A stretch of 64,000 nt of DNA from Carnegiea gigantea (GCA_029747015.1 JAKOGI010000418.1:62001-126000); one strand, 5' to 3'. Shown: positions 37,477 to 50,685, numbered from the stretch's first letter. A program made the numbers and translations. The notes: a model not told the origin generated them from the sequence alone.

Positions 37477-39162
37477 GGAGCAAAATTTCACAAGTTCAAA
37501 CACCCAATCGACCTCAAGTTGGTAAATGAAATTTCCCTTTGTTTAGAGTTCGAATTTGGTGAAGTTTGGGCGTGAATAGGGGACTAACGTGTGTGGTGAG
37601 CAAGAGCCGAAGGATTGGTGTTGTTCGATCACCTAGAACCGAGCCGGCAGCTTCGAACGATCATCAATTCGATATGAGGTTCCTTTCCTCCTAAATTACG
37701 ACTAATTTCAACGATTTTAACTAGATTAGTTAGCGCATGTTAATTGAGGTTAGAGATTAGTTTGGGTAAACCTAGAATTGAAATTGAGGAAATTATGAAC
37801 ATGATGTTAATTGTGGGTTAATTGGATGTTGAAACTGCGGTTGGATTATTTACAGCTAGACAGTTTGGAAGTTCATTGAATTATTAATAACTAGATTATC
37901 ACCTCATTGTTGTTGCTTTGTCGATTTATTAGCCCTGAATCATGTTATGAAGTTTAAAAATGCTAATTGGGCGAATTAAGGCATTAGACAAGCATGTTGG
38001 TTTCTATTTAGAAGTTATCACTAAATCAGTACAACTGTGTTAATTTCTATATTGGGCTATTGTTGAGAATATTATGCCTATATATGATGGTTTTATGAAT
38101 TATTGGTTTATTTATGATAATATTAAACCGAGTTAGTAGTTGGAAGGCTTGAGGTAGAACTGTTAAGAAATTTAAGGTTCTTGTGATCGATGTTGTGTGA
38201 AGAGGGAGTTTGGGTTGTGACTTACCGTAATTGTGTGGATTGCAACGCCACGTGTGGCTTATTAAATAGATTCTACCGAGTTGTGTTGTGAAGTGTGTGA
38301 ATGTGCTATGTGTAAACTCCTCTCCCCCTCAATGTGCTATGTGGCCAATTCTTTCTAAAAGTTAATACGTCTTTAAAAGAGAAATGGACCATTTAAAAAC
38401 CTTGTTTTTACAATTTCGAACGCTTTTAAGTGCCTACCAATTACCTATTAGTTGATTAACATGTTTGTGGCCTAAAAGGGATCCTAAATCGTTGAACTAT
38501 TTAGTTAGTGACTCGACTGAATAATCGATAGGTTTAGGAAATTTTAAAGTGAACTAAAAGTGAGTTCGAAAATGTTTTAAGGCATCGGTTAGTGTATGAC
38601 TTCTCCTTGTGTTAAAAAGAATTTAGACAGCCTAAAAAAGAGCATTTTAAGGTGCTAATTGTGTGTTTAGCTGATTTGTATGCTATTTGCTTACTTGAGT
38701 CTTTATGAAATTTCGAGTTAAGGGCTAGTAAAACCGTTACGTTTCAAGAAGCATTTACATAGAAAGTTTATGAAGAGATGTTTGCCTCATAAATGAGCCA
38801 AGTGCTTTAAGTTTTTGAATAGTAGCAAGTTTGGGAACGTTTTAAGTCTTTAGTTTATTTATTCTTGAGTTTAAAAGGAATTGGAACGAGCTATAGAATG
38901 ACAACTGAAGTTTTTATTTTGAATCTAATTTGAGTTACATGCTAACTAATTATTTTGAGTTAAGTTTTGAATAATAATGAGCTTGAAGGCGATCGAAGGT
39001 CTTAATTTACTTAAGCACCTCTCTTCGAGTTAAAAAGGAATTCTCAAACAAATCTAGCTTGCATTTATTGCTAACTAAGTATTTAAGTCTCAAATGGGTT
39101 TCGATTTCGAACTTAGTTTGAATTAAACGTTAACTAAGCACGTTATATCTCAAGCGAGTTTC

Positions 39163-39765
39163 GATCTACGATTTAGCAAACGTATTACGTTTAAAAGAAG
39201 CTTTTTAGCTAAAAAGGGATGTCGCCTTGGTGAGTTAGCGTTTTACATTTATAAGAAGTTTTAAGTTGAAAACGAAGTCGTTTTACGATTTCGCAACCTT
39301 ATTACATTTATATGTAGCTTCTAAATTGAAAACAAAATCGTTTTACGATTTAGTAAACTTAATACATCTATGCAAAGCTTCTAATTTGAAAATGAATTTG
39401 TTTTGCGATTTAACAATGCTATTACATTTATACGAAGCATTTAAGTTAGAAGCTAAGTCGTTTTATGATTTAGTAAACATTTTACGTTTATAAGAAGCCT
39501 TTAAGTTATTTACGAAGCTGATTTACGTGTTAACAAATCTTATTTCGTTCATAAGAAGCTTGCAAGTTTAAAACTAAGTCATTTTACAAAGTAACAAACG
39601 TATTACGTTATTAAGAAGCTTTTAAGTTGAAAATGAAATCGTTTTACGATTTAGCAAACTAATTACGTTTATAAGAAGCTTTTAAGCTAGAAACGAAGTC
39701 ATTTTACGACTTAGTAAACATATTACGTTTATAAGAAGCTTTTAAAGTTAAAAGTAAAGTCGTTT
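39163..39765 (+). repeat. 60-bp tandem repeat block in LTR E
   Basis: About ten units, as in the other LTRs. Confidence 0.85.
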
Positions 39766-39944
39766 TACGAGTTAGTATGTTTATAAGATGTTTTTAAATT
39801 AAAAATGAAATGAGCTATAAGCATTTAGAAAAATTATAGTCGTTTTGTTAAAAAGTAAGTTTTCAGCAAAGTAAGCATTTGAAAAAGAGAAATGAAATAC
39901 AATCTTAAGGGCTAAGAAAGTGCTAGGCAATTGGCCAGAGGGTA

Positions 39945-40312
39945 GGAACTGGACTCAAGATATGAGTTATCTTAGTGTGAGCTGTTCCTAGAAACTGGAC
40001 GCAAAGATGGCGTGAGCCATTTCCCCCTAAAGAAATGTTAGGAACTAGACTCAAGATATGAGTTATCTTGGTGTGAGCTGTTCCTGAAAACTGGACGCAA
40101 AGATGGCATGAGCTCTTTCCCCCCTAAGGAAATGTTGGGAACTGGACTCAAGATATGAATTATCATGGTGTGAGCTATTCCTGAAAACTGGACTCAAGAT
40201 ATGAATTATTTTGGTGTGAGCTGTGCCCCAGATAAGTTATGATGTGTGACGCATAGGAAAACCTTGAGGGGGACTGGACTCAGGATATGATTATCCTGGT
40301 GTGAGCTGTTGC
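39945..40312 (+). repeat. Stem-loop module block in LTR E (largest)
   Basis: Seven modules, more than in LTR A. The last one pairs AGGATA (40282-40287) with TATCCT (40292-40297). Confidence 0.83.
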
Positions 40313-41859
40313 CCCACAGAGGACAATATCGAAGTTTGAGTTTATCTGCTCAGACGCATTTTGGCCGAAAATTAAGTACGTATACCCCGGGGATAACGTA
40401 GATTAAGAGTGACAATTTCACTTAAGGGCGGTGTTGACCTCCCTGGCCAGCACAATAAGATGTTTTTATATTATAAGTAAGTTCCTAAAAAGAAGGACAT
40501 TTGGCTTTTGCCATTCTAAGAAGTTCAGGAAAGAAAAGAAGTTCTTTTAAAGTAACACGAGCCTCAAGAGGCCAAGCAAAGCATTTTTAAGTAAAGAAGA
40601 AAGCTTTCTAATGTACGTAACGTATACGTATTTTATGAATGTGTTCTGAATATGGTTTGAATGAAATTCCAAATGAAGTATAGTTACGTCTTAGTAATGC
40701 ATCGTACATTCAAACTTTTCAATATACATATTCCATGAAAGAATGTTTCTTGCCAAGTCTTTCTTGCCAATTTGGATGTTTTGAGTACTTTTAGAAAGAA
40801 TTATAAGCTTCAAAGAAGTTTATGTCGATTATAAACCATTCTTGGTATTTATTGAGAGTCACTATGTTTCCAAAAGTGAGTTTGAAGGCCTTTGTATCAA
40901 GTCCTTGTTGCATACTTGTTTATATGCCTGAATGCCTGCTAGTAGGGAAGTTTGGTCATTGAGGGCCTAGAATGGAGTTGAGTGGTTGGAATGATGTTTA
41001 AGGAGGGGTATCTTTCCTTAGGAACTATGATTGCCTAATATGATAGTAAAGTATGAATGCATGATATGTGACTATTATTAATATTATTGCCTGCAATTGT
41101 TTTGGGTTTTAAGGTGTAGGGGAATTCTCACAGAGCGTGTGGTTGCTCACCCCATTACTTTTCCCCCTTTTTCCCAGGCTTCTGTTATGACAGGTGGAAG
41201 TCAAGCTACTTACGCTGAGCTGGAAATTACCCCCGCTTGAGAAAGAGTTATGTGTGCCATATAGAAGTAGGTTGATGTGTTTAATGATGTAATGTAACGT
41301 ATTCCTTGTTTGTAAATGTTGTAAACTAAGTTTCTAGCTCATATAATGCATATTGTTTATGAGTCGCTCTGTATGGCCATGTGGGCCAACCATCAGATTG
41401 GTTAGATGTCTTTAGTTAAAATTAGCTGTGTTTTGGGATGTAAACCCTAGTACTCCGGTCGTGTAAACCGTTGAGTTCTATATTTGATTTTCTTCTCTAT
41501 TAATGAACTTTATGGTTGGTGTGCTCCCAGCGAGTGCCCCGTAGAGCTGTGGACTCCGGCGTGCAGCCATTGATCTTGTTCTAGAAGTTTCGTATATTTC
41601 CATTCCATGCAGGGATTTGTTGTAAGGCTTTTAGCCTGGGAAATGATCAGTTTATAGGCGAAACTCTGTCCGTTTCACCCCAGGAATTAAGTAAGAAGTA
41701 AGAAAACGTAATGCTCCTGACCGTAGGGGCTGGGGTGTTACAATTTGTTAAGACCCAACCTATACGAGCCTTTAAATGTTTTTTAATTCCATATGCCATC
41801 AATTTGTAATTCCATCATATCCTCTTGTTGGTTGCTGTGAACTTAATTGAGAGTAAACC

Positions 41860-42230
41860 TTCCTATTTTACTAGCTCATAGACCTATAATGCATCTTCCA
41901 TATTATCCTCCTAAATTCTACCCACTTTAGGTCATCTAAAATTCCTTGGATAATCTCATGTGGCTTATTTTTATATCCTTTGAAGATGATTTTATTCCTA
42001 AGCTTCCATCCATTCCATTGAGGCAGAATGAAGCTAATGAATAATTGCATTCCACCATTGTTGAGAGTCAACTAGTACTTGCACCAACTTGAAATCCAGC
42101 TTTTTCAATGTGCATTTTCAATTTCCCTATGACATGCCCTAAATTGCTAATTTTCTAGACATGCCTCGCCATGGTACAGTTCCTAAATTGGTGTCATACC
42201 ATCTCTAAATGATTCTCAATGAAGGTGACT
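41860..42230 (-). pseudogene. Possible LINE reverse-transcriptase zinc-binding tail fragment
   Basis: On the minus strand, split over two frames with stops, are a CTMARHVWKI-like stretch near 42160 and an NGWKLRNKIIFKGY stretch near 41980. This spacing of a Cys/His/Trp block and a W-x-RN-x-x-F block recalls the zf-RVT tail of plant LINE and related RT proteins. Only fragments remain. It could instead be chance resemblance in AT-rich DNA. Confidence 0.3.
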
Positions 42231-43680
42231 AGGCTCAAACTATTACATTTTCTACCTTCACTTAAACTTTAGCTTATAAAGTAGCCTTCTATAAGTATTT
42301 TCTTATTTTGCAGGTTATAAAGTGAAGGTGATTAAATGGTGGAAAATTTAATAGAAAAGGTATGGATGCCTGATTAGGGAGATTATGATGCCAAAGCTTG
42401 GACACTCTACCCTCTTGGAAGCCTTCAAAGCCTTCAAGGACCTTATCGATATCCAAGATAAGTAGTGTAACATCTACACTCATGCTTGCCCAATAGCCAC
42501 AATACTTATCAATTGAAGGCGGCACAAACTGTGAGTGATGCAGTATAGCCATGTCAAGTGGTATAACCATGGCACTTGGTATGGTTATGCCAAATGCTAT
42601 GCATGACAGCAATGTTTAATTATAGTGATTTGGCATGTAATATGTGGCATTGCCGTACCAAGGTCGGGCCTTTTGGGTCAATATAAACACCTCTTCTTCC
42701 ACATTTGTAATTAAATATTTCTAGCTTAGCTTTAGGCCTACTTTAGGGTCTACAAGTGAATTAATGTAAGATTTAGACTAGTTTCTAGGCACATTCAAGT
42801 TATTATTCATTCAAGTTTAAGATTGTATTCTTTCTCTACTTTTAATTTCTTGCAAGTTTGATGTTTGCTTTGTTTGTATGCATTTTTTTTTTTTTGAAAG
42901 TTTTGCATTACTAATTTCCACTTAGTCAATGCTCTAAATTTCATGTTTTAGCTCTCTAATCTCATTCTCATTTCCACTTTTAATCTCTAAATTTTTTCTC
43001 TTAAGAATCCAAATTTTAAGCTCTTTCCCTCTCCTCCTGTTTCGGGTTTGAAAACTCATTTTTCCACGTTTGAATTTTTGGGTCAGTATGGGTTAGATTA
43101 GGAGTATTTAGGATAGATTAATGCTCAACAAGTGGAGACTCACTACCAATTTCATTTCTCTTGCTCCATCAATGGAGTTCTAACCTCTATTGATGGATTT
43201 CAAGCTTTTGAGGTGCCTTTCTCTCTCTACTCTTGACTAGTTAGATTTGAATGTTTTCTAGTTAAATACAATGGTTTTTAAGTCTAATGGCAGTTAGAAT
43301 CATATTTTTTATTAATTTTTTAATTATGCTTGTTGTATTAGCTAAAGTAATCATGTTTGTACTAATATTAGTAATTAATTAGTTTAGTTAAGCATGTTTA
43401 GTTTTATTCAACTCTTAGGTTAGTTTAAAATTGTGTTAGATTGGTGAATAAGTGACTTTATTTCAACATCATCACATGATGTTGATAATTTTCCTTACTC
43501 TCACAAAAAATACTTTCAAGAAAATGGCATCATTTTCAAGGATGGTGGAGCAAAGTTAAGTAACTTTGTGCTTTTATAGGTTGCGTGTAACTAGTTTTAG
43601 TTGTTGATGAGAGTGTAAATTCTGAAACCTATATTCTTTCATAATATTAGGGTTTTTATCCTAAAAGGATCGATGAAGGT
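42231..43680. other. AT-rich spacer, no gene seen
   Basis: No coding frame with recognisable content; a 107-codon minus frame at 42289-42612 looks spurious. It holds an imperfect inverted repeat at 42560-42591, a poly-T run at 42883-42895 and a perfect 9-bp hairpin at 43464-43484. A stretch near 42680 (CAATATAAACACC) looks promoter-like, as in retroelement LTRs, but no element boundaries were found. Confidence 0.5.
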
Positions 43681-43686
43681 TGGAAC

Positions 43687-44666
43687 ATGCTTGAATGGTT
43701 GAATACTTGTAAGTTTGAAAAGGTTGGTTGTGCATCTAAGATGTCTTTCCTCTCTCTATGTGTCTTTTATGCTAGACCATATTATGATGATGAATTTTTG
43801 AAATCTTGTGTCTTCCCCCTTAATCTCTTGAATATGCTCCTCCCATGTCTGGTTATTATCAAATATTTGATCATGATGCCAATTCTTATCCTCATGTTGC
43901 TTTGATGAACACTAAACTTGAACAAGGAAAGTCAAACATAAGAGATTCAATAGGGACATGATGAATTCATTTATAAACAAGTTCTTAAAATTGTTTAAAC
44001 AATATAAGAGTGCATAATGCCTATTGTTCATGAGACTGACCTTAAGGTAGAGTGCTTCCGACTTAATAACTGTCTATTAGTTGAGTCTGACTCTTCTCCT
44101 CCCTTGAGTTCACACATTCATCTCAAGATAGTTTTAGGTAACTTTGAGGAGGAGGATAACTTTTGCTCAGTTTCTATTGTATATACACCCTTTGAGACTA
44201 GCTTGACCTTGGAATTCCTAAACGATGTCTTGAGCATTCCTACCCCTGCTCTTCCTCTACTTTCCTTAGGAAAACCCGAAGAGTGTGGTGATTATGAGGT
44301 TAAGCCCAGCATTGATAAGTCGCATGTTTATGTTGAGTTGGAGGATAATTATGAGGAGCTTATATTCAAGGAGACCCTCTTAGGGGGAGTTTTGTGAAGA
44401 GCTTGTACTTGAGGTGCCACCTCTATCTTTTAAGCTTATTAACCAACCCTCTTTACTTAATCCCTACTCCTTTTACTTGTTCTCTAGCTTCCCATTCCCC
44501 TAAGCATAATCATTCCAGGTGCATTGACTTTCATGTGACATACAATTGTAGTTCCGATGTAAGCCATGTGAAGAAAATGTTTAGCATGCTTGAGGGGAAT
44601 TTGGTTATGTACGATGAGTCCTTAGGTACCTTTGGAGATCATAATCCCTCCCTTAACCCTTTTTAG
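43687..44666 (+). pseudogene. Unrecognised ORF cluster, probably a decayed element gene
   Basis: Three short frames follow each other on the plus strand: 43687-43905 (72 codons), 44017-44397 (126 codons) and 44394-44666 (90 codons). The middle frame is acidic, with clusters such as ELEDNYEEL, and contains Pro/Leu-rich parts. Just after its stop, the +1 frame continues an acidic pattern (EELVLEVPPL), which suggests one longer reading frame broken by a small indel. I do not recognise the family. The setting among retroelements and the lack of introns favour a decayed transposon protein over a host gene. No start-context or promoter evidence. Confidence 0.25.
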
Positions 44667-47205
44667 GCACACCTGGAGGCCTTGACCTTCTGACAAGTTT
44701 AAGAAAGCATTGAGTATAATTCTTACAATTGTGCTTATCTTCTCTTACATGCATGCTTATGAGTTGTATGATTAAACATTTGATAACAAGTTGAGAGTTT
44801 TTACGACATCTAAGAAGGTGGCTTCAATTTTGAATGCCAAGGTGCAGCTAATGCTCCCATTGCTTCACTACTGCAGCATCTTGAGTAGAATCATTAGTTT
44901 AGGAGCACCCAATGCCTAGCCTATGTTGATCGTTCCAACTTCTCCTTTTTCTCCTTTTTCTTTTATCTCTCTTTTGCATATATTGTGCATATTATGATTG
45001 TGCTTTTGTTAGAGATTAAATTTGGTAGAAAAATGGGATCTGTTGACCTAAGGTGGCTATGATCACCATTGTTTACCGCGTGTGTGTTGGATTTTATGAC
45101 CTATTTGTGGCGTTGTTTATTTTGTAGATATTTGTTGACCATGTTTTTTCCTAAGCATGTGCAGGTTACGTATTTGGTTTGTAGATTTATGTTGGTTTTA
45201 CAGTTATGTTGGTTGTACGAATGGTTCTTAGCACCTTGGTTTCCTTAGTTTTGGAGTGCGGGGCGAGGTGTTACTTTTGCCCAAACGTATTGAAAATTTT
45301 TGAAAATCAAAAATGAGTTTTATCCGCTTCTGGGGATTTATACGCCACTTTAGTTCATTACGATCCCTAATGGCTTTGTTGTTGAGTTGTTTGATGCTAG
45401 TAGAGTGTGCACGATGGGATACTTAATGTAGGGTATATTCATAATTTCTCATTATAACCCTATCTAACATGTGTGATTTTGAGCCAATGTTGTACATGTG
45501 ACCATTGACTCTTTATGCTAGTGGATGAAAATTAGGTTTAAGGATTCTTTTCTTGGTTAGTTGGACTTTTGGCTTCACGCTCTCAATTTGAAAAAAAAAA
45601 GAGAAAGAAGGAGAAGAAAAGAAAAAAACAAAGAGAAGAGAAATAAGAGTGTGGAAGAAAGCTTGATTTTGATACCTCTATTAGGATTGAATAAGTGCCT
45701 TGCATATCCAAATAAAACCTTTAATTAGGGAGGAAACCAAATGTGTGCTTACTTGTTCATTTGGGAGCTCAAGGCTTAACAAACGAAGAGCTACCCACCT
45801 AAGCTAAGCAGCCTAACAAGTCAAGTGAAACGAAAATGAGTGAAAAAGAGAGAGGTAACAAAAGAGACGTGAGCTTGATCATGCCTAATAAAGGGAAGTC
45901 CATTACCCAAGTAAAGGATGACCTTAGCCCCAATCTTAATTAAGCCACCATTGAGAGGGACTACTTTGCACTGAGCACCAAGGTGTACATATTTTGTCAT
46001 GGCGTAGTGTGGGTTAAACGTAAGAACTAAAATTGCATTCGTAGGCTAATGGTATTTTGAGTGCTTGTTCTATATCTATATAACTTAGTAACTAGGTTGT
46101 TAGCATGTTCTAATTAATTACTTCACGGGCCCCGATTGTGGCGAGAGAAAAATGAGAGTTCCTCTTCATAGATCTTGCGTGGGACAAGTATGTCCTTGCA
46201 AAGAGACACCTCGATAAAGCAGAGATCACTCAAGGTCAAGGTCGGTGTCTATGGTAGAAGATGGGACAACCACAGTTGCCATGTGGTTATGAGTCGAACA
46301 AAGTCATGAATTTCAAAAAATAGTTTGAAATAATTTTTGAAAACTAAAATGACTTTTATGCCCAAAAAAAGTAAACATATCTGAAAACTAGTTGGTAGCC
46401 TAAGATGGGGGCTCCGATTCTTGGTTATAGAGCCTGAATGTCAAGGAATAGTCATTCCCTCCATCCTAAAGGACTAAATGCTACTAGTACATTGTGTCCT
46501 TTTAGATGTTTCAAATATTGATCAATTGCTTATTTAAGATAAATTGCTAAATAAAAAGATAAAAGAACCACTTATGTACGTTCATATAGGAATGTCCATG
46601 CAAACACACAAATATTTGACTCAGGGCCAATATATTGTTTAGTGTATGGTGAGTTTTCATTTGGATAATATCCAAACTGCTCTACGTACTGATTAATATA
46701 GGATTCAAATCTACTCTCGGATCAAAACCCTATGCAGTTCTCATGAGAATTCCATCATAAGCCTGTGAGTTCCGTTGGGGAAGGGTTAAGGACTGCATTT
46801 CATGTGTAGTTTTCATATTAAGAGGCTTTAAAGATTGATTCACATCTAGAGTTGGATTGATGTAGATGAGAATGGGGAGAGTTACTCAGGTTTTTAATTC
46901 TATTCTTGTAGTGAAATGATCCACTGATTCTAGGCATGAGTATGAAGATTAGACCTCTTAACATTCTTACATTGACTAAGAAAATGATTCCTTGGGGTAT
47001 AAAGTGGGATAAATTTTTGTGGAGTTGATGACTTTGTTTTTTATGGATGATGGTTTTTTAAAACTTGGGATGGATTCCTGCCCATTGCACATGACAAAAC
47101 AAGGGGACACAACCATCATTTTAGACATATTTGATCAACAAATAGTCTACTAAGAGCCGTAATGTATTTTTAAAGGTTGCTTAAATAGAGATGAATGTGG
47201 AGAAG
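44667..47205. other. Non-coding spacer with purine-rich tract
   Basis: No gene recognised. At 45591-45672 there is a nearly pure A/G run on the plus strand. Such tracts occur near the 3' ends of large plant Ty3 elements, but no matching LTR start was seen beside it. Confidence 0.45.
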
Positions 47206-48535
47206 TGATGAATGTTATATTCGCATTAACTTTATTAGTGTTTTGAGTGTCATTTTAGGAGATTAGTGTGCGCAATTGTGTGATTTTATACCCCTGTTCT
47301 ACTTTACGCTCAATTTGGTGTTGTTGATGGTATTGTGTAAAATGTAAGAGGACTCAATTGTGCCTAAAAAATTGATGAAAAATTATACAAGGTGATAAGA
47401 GCCTACAAAAATTGGCCAAAGAACTGAAAGGGAGACGGTTTACCTGGGTATACAACATGGTTAACTCAAGATAGCATACACACTCAACCTGGGTTGATAA
47501 GATTTAGAAAATCAGTGGAGCAGCATGATCAGAGGCCACCACAACCAGGCCATGGTGATGGCCACTAGTTATGCTGGTCCCCCACGGTATGTCCATGGTG
47601 GGTCCCTTCATTTGTGCTTCCCGTTTCTTTGTAGTTGATTGTTTTCCAACCGACTTTAACGTTTGATAACCTTTATTTCTATGATAAAAGCATCCTTTCA
47701 ACATTATTTTTCATCCATCCACTATCATATTCACCATGTAGGTGAGGTTTCATAGTAGAATAGAATAGAGAGAGCAAAATTAAAGTGACCATTTTGCGAA
47801 GATTCTATGTTGGGCTTGCAATCAACGGCTTCAATTACATTCTTTGACTAAACAATTTTATTCCGTCACCTTCTCTTTTCTCACTTTAGGATTCAAGTTT
47901 TCTAATTTTGATTAGTTTTGCTATTTTGATTATGGCTTTATGTAGATTATTGTTAATTTTCTCAAACTTGTGTTGATCTCTTCGGGATTTTGGAATCTAT
48001 TAGCTTGTTTTATTAAATCCTAGATGTTTATTTCTATGTGAGATAGTTGATCACTTTCTTGCATGTATTGGGTATTGGATGAAGTGCTTAAAGGTGAAAT
48101 ATGATGTTAGAACCTTAGGATTTGTCTTGATTGTGTGGGGTCTTGAGAAAGTCACACCAATCAAGAAAGCACTCATTTGATAATCACATGCTCAATGAAT
48201 CTAAATAAATTGAGAGCCCTTAAGAAATCATAATGGGTTAGATATAAGTATTTCACTTTAGCTTGAAAGAGGGTTATTATAATTCAATTATTGGTTTTAA
48301 AATAACCAATGGGGGAAGAAGTGCCTTATTGATGCGTTGATTAGGTGATTGCTTATTTTGTTTAATTCCATGAATATTTATTCATTAGATTAAATAGTTA
48401 ATTATTTTAATTTCAATCTCAAGTTTTGATTCACTTAGCCTATCTTGAGGGAATACAACTTGGTAGCTTGACCTAGTCTCTGTGGGATTGGCCTTGATTT
48501 GTTAAAACGTCATCATGTGCTTACGGCCTGATCAA
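47206..48535 (+). repeat. Degenerate LTR-like remnant (Ty3 Tat/Athila style)
   Basis: The order of segments resembles long LTRs of plant Ty3 elements: an opening with 'gcgcaattgtgtgat', a mid part around TTATTAAATCCTAGATGTT, and a 3' part 'gattcacttagcctatcttg' followed by 'tctctgtgggattggcc' and a CATCATGTGCTTACGG end. No partner LTR, PBS or target-site duplication was found, so limits are approximate and it may be a solo or truncated LTR. Confidence 0.4.
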
Positions 48536-49666
48536 CCATCCCAACGATCAGATGTGATGCATTTGATTATGACCTCAAATTTGATAAAGGGCCTTACCGT
48601 ACATTGAAGAATTTCTCTACCTTAGGGATCAGTATGCAACTATTTAGAGGTATGTACAAAGGAGGTGGAGTCAAGAAATCCTTTAAAAGTATTTCGTAAA
48701 ATATATTTATGACTTGCAAGTAAAGTCAAGAGGATCATGAGTCGGTGGTTATGATTACCGTTGTCCATTTAATCACTTTCATGGGCATAATCTTGGTACA
48801 TTTCTGTGAGCTCAAATTAACTGAGTTTGAAATTTTTGAGCTATTAACATGGCTTAGGTACCATCCTAGGTTTATTTATCATGAGTCTCTTTGATTAAAT
48901 ATAGACTAATGACATGTAGGTTGCTTCTTCTGCTGTTAGCCAAGTTGGATTGTAGCAAATAGACTTAGGCTGGTCAAAGATTGAACGTTTAATTATTTGA
49001 ACTTTAGTGTTAAAGATTTTACATGGACTAGACTAACACATAATAATGGATGAATAAAGCAAATATATACAAGACTTTTTACTATATAAAAGAGATCTAA
49101 AAAAATAAAGAAATGTCCTAACTTTTCTTCTTGCTCCGTTGACTCCTTCAAGGAATATTGACTTCCAGTCATGATTAAACATTGATGTCAAAAGTTGAGA
49201 AATGAGCTAAACACCTAATTATTCAAAGGAGGTTTACTAACTTGAAAAACCTTTTTTCGACAATTTTGAAAGAAAAATCTAGCACTTAGGTAAGTTGAAC
49301 CCAAAACATTCCATAAAAATATATGAAATTAGGGGACTGTATGAAGAGCTTAAGTGCTGAACTTTTTTTAAAATTTGAAGATCAACAGGTTGGGCAAAAT
49401 GAAATTAAAATTTGATTGTGTTGTACTTCATGAAAAATTATGAATTCTAAATTCAAAAATTCACATATTTTTGAAGGATGATCCACTTGAGATGATTCTA
49501 AAGCCTAAATACTTTACATTAAGTTTAGTTTCATTAATAAAAGTTTGAGGAAACAAAAAAAAAAAAAAAAGAAATGAGTCCATTAAGGTAGAAACTCAGG
49601 TATTTAAACTGAGTTTATTACTATAGACATGGTATCCATATTTCATTTACCAAAATTATTGAGATT
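48536..49666. other. AT-rich spacer, no gene seen
   Basis: No ORF of note. A poly-A run at 49555-49570 interrupts it; no target-site duplication was found to link this run to a retroposon. Confidence 0.5.
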
Positions 49667-50227
49667 GAGTTTTTCTAAATTGGTTTGTTGTGTAAACTAA
49701 ACTTACCAATGAATATGCCCCATTTCAGTTTCAATTTTTTGGAAATATTAAAAAATTTTTGATTTTTTTAAAAGTTAAGGATTTGATCACAATTGAGCAA
49801 ACAATCCTGTTTTAGAGCTATACACTTGAAATTTCATATCTTATGAACTGTATAGAGCTACAAGACATGACATATCAATCCAGAAAGCTATGGAAGTTTA
49901 GCTTATTTCATAGTAGCAAAGTATTTTGAGAAGAAATAGAGAAAAGGAGTTCTCCTAAACTAGTTTGTTGGGGTAAACTAAACATGCCAATGAATATATC
50001 CCATTTTCATTTCGATTTTTTAGAAATGTTAAAAGATTTTTGATTTTTTCTTAAAAAGAAGGATTTGATCAGAATTAAGCAAACAATCCTATTTTGGAGC
50101 CATAACTTTGAAATTTCATATCTTATGAAGTATGAAGAGCTAGGAGACATGACATGTTAATCTAGAAAGCCATGGAATTTTAGCTTATTTCATATTGGCA
50201 AAGTATTTTGAGAAGAAATGGAGAAAA
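49667..50227. repeat. Tandem duplication, 280-bp unit, two copies
   Basis: The segments starting about 49667 and 49947 align over their full length with an offset of 280 bp. Shared blocks include TGAAATTTCATATCTTATGAA and the end GAAAAGGA. The copies differ at many positions, so the duplication is old. Non-coding. Confidence 0.85.
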
Positions 50228-50337
50228 GGAGGAAAATTGAAGAAAATAGGAATATGGCTGCATTTGCAGTAAGACATATGATATGATCACTCACAACGCC
50301 GATTAGGACCCATGAACAAGTGTTCAAATTCTTTTTG

Positions 50338-50340
<3 letters not shown>

Positions 50341-50425
<85 letters not shown>
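50341..50425. repeat. (AT)n microsatellite
   Basis: About 85 bp of alternating A and T, with one TT break near 50380. Likely polymorphic in length. Confidence 0.97.
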
Positions 50426-50430
<5 letters not shown>

Positions 50431-50685
50431 GTAGTAAAATGATATATATTAGATTCAAGATCAATCTAAAAATTAGCCCCTAAACTTGACAAGCAAAAAT
50501 TGTCTTATTTTATTGTAGTCACTTTGACTTTAAGGTCTTATACTCTTATTTAGTGACTTTTAAGCAATGCTTAGTCCATTTAAGCCTTCTTTTTGAATCA
50601 AAATAGAAAATCAAGGTAGTGGAGGCAAGTATAATTAATGAGTGAAGGAAAACATGCAATTTCGTAAGCAACTCTACCCCTCACT

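Larger units (their letters stand above)
1..41742 (+). mobile_element. Tandem array of LARD-like Ty3 elements with 5-kb LTRs
   Basis: Five full LTRs (A-E) alternate with internal regions (INT0 partial, then A-D). LTR starts are 8872, 15817, 22789, 29763 and 36694, giving periods of 6945, 6972, 6974 and 6931 bp. Every LTR begins TGTAA and ends TTACA. Every internal region whose start is visible opens with an iMet PBS, and the internal regions end in a purine-rich stretch. No flanking host DNA or target-site duplication separates units, so the array looks like tandem amplification by unequal recombination, not separate insertions. LTRs much longer than the internal region, with no intact ORF, match the large retrotransposon derivative (LARD) class. 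The array leaves the window on the left; LTR E at 41742 is followed by unrelated sequence with no PBS, so it is the true right end. Confidence 0.9.
36694..41742 (+). repeat. LARD LTR E, right end of the array
   Basis: 5049 bp. Ends TGTTACA at 41742 with no PBS after it, so it is the outermost 3' LTR. The next five bases (ATTTG, 41743-41747) would be the right target-site duplication; the partner lies off the left edge. Confidence 0.9.

Noticed and set aside
47504..47704. 66-codon minus-strand frame
   Set aside because: No homology recognised, inside an LTR-like remnant, typical of chance frames.
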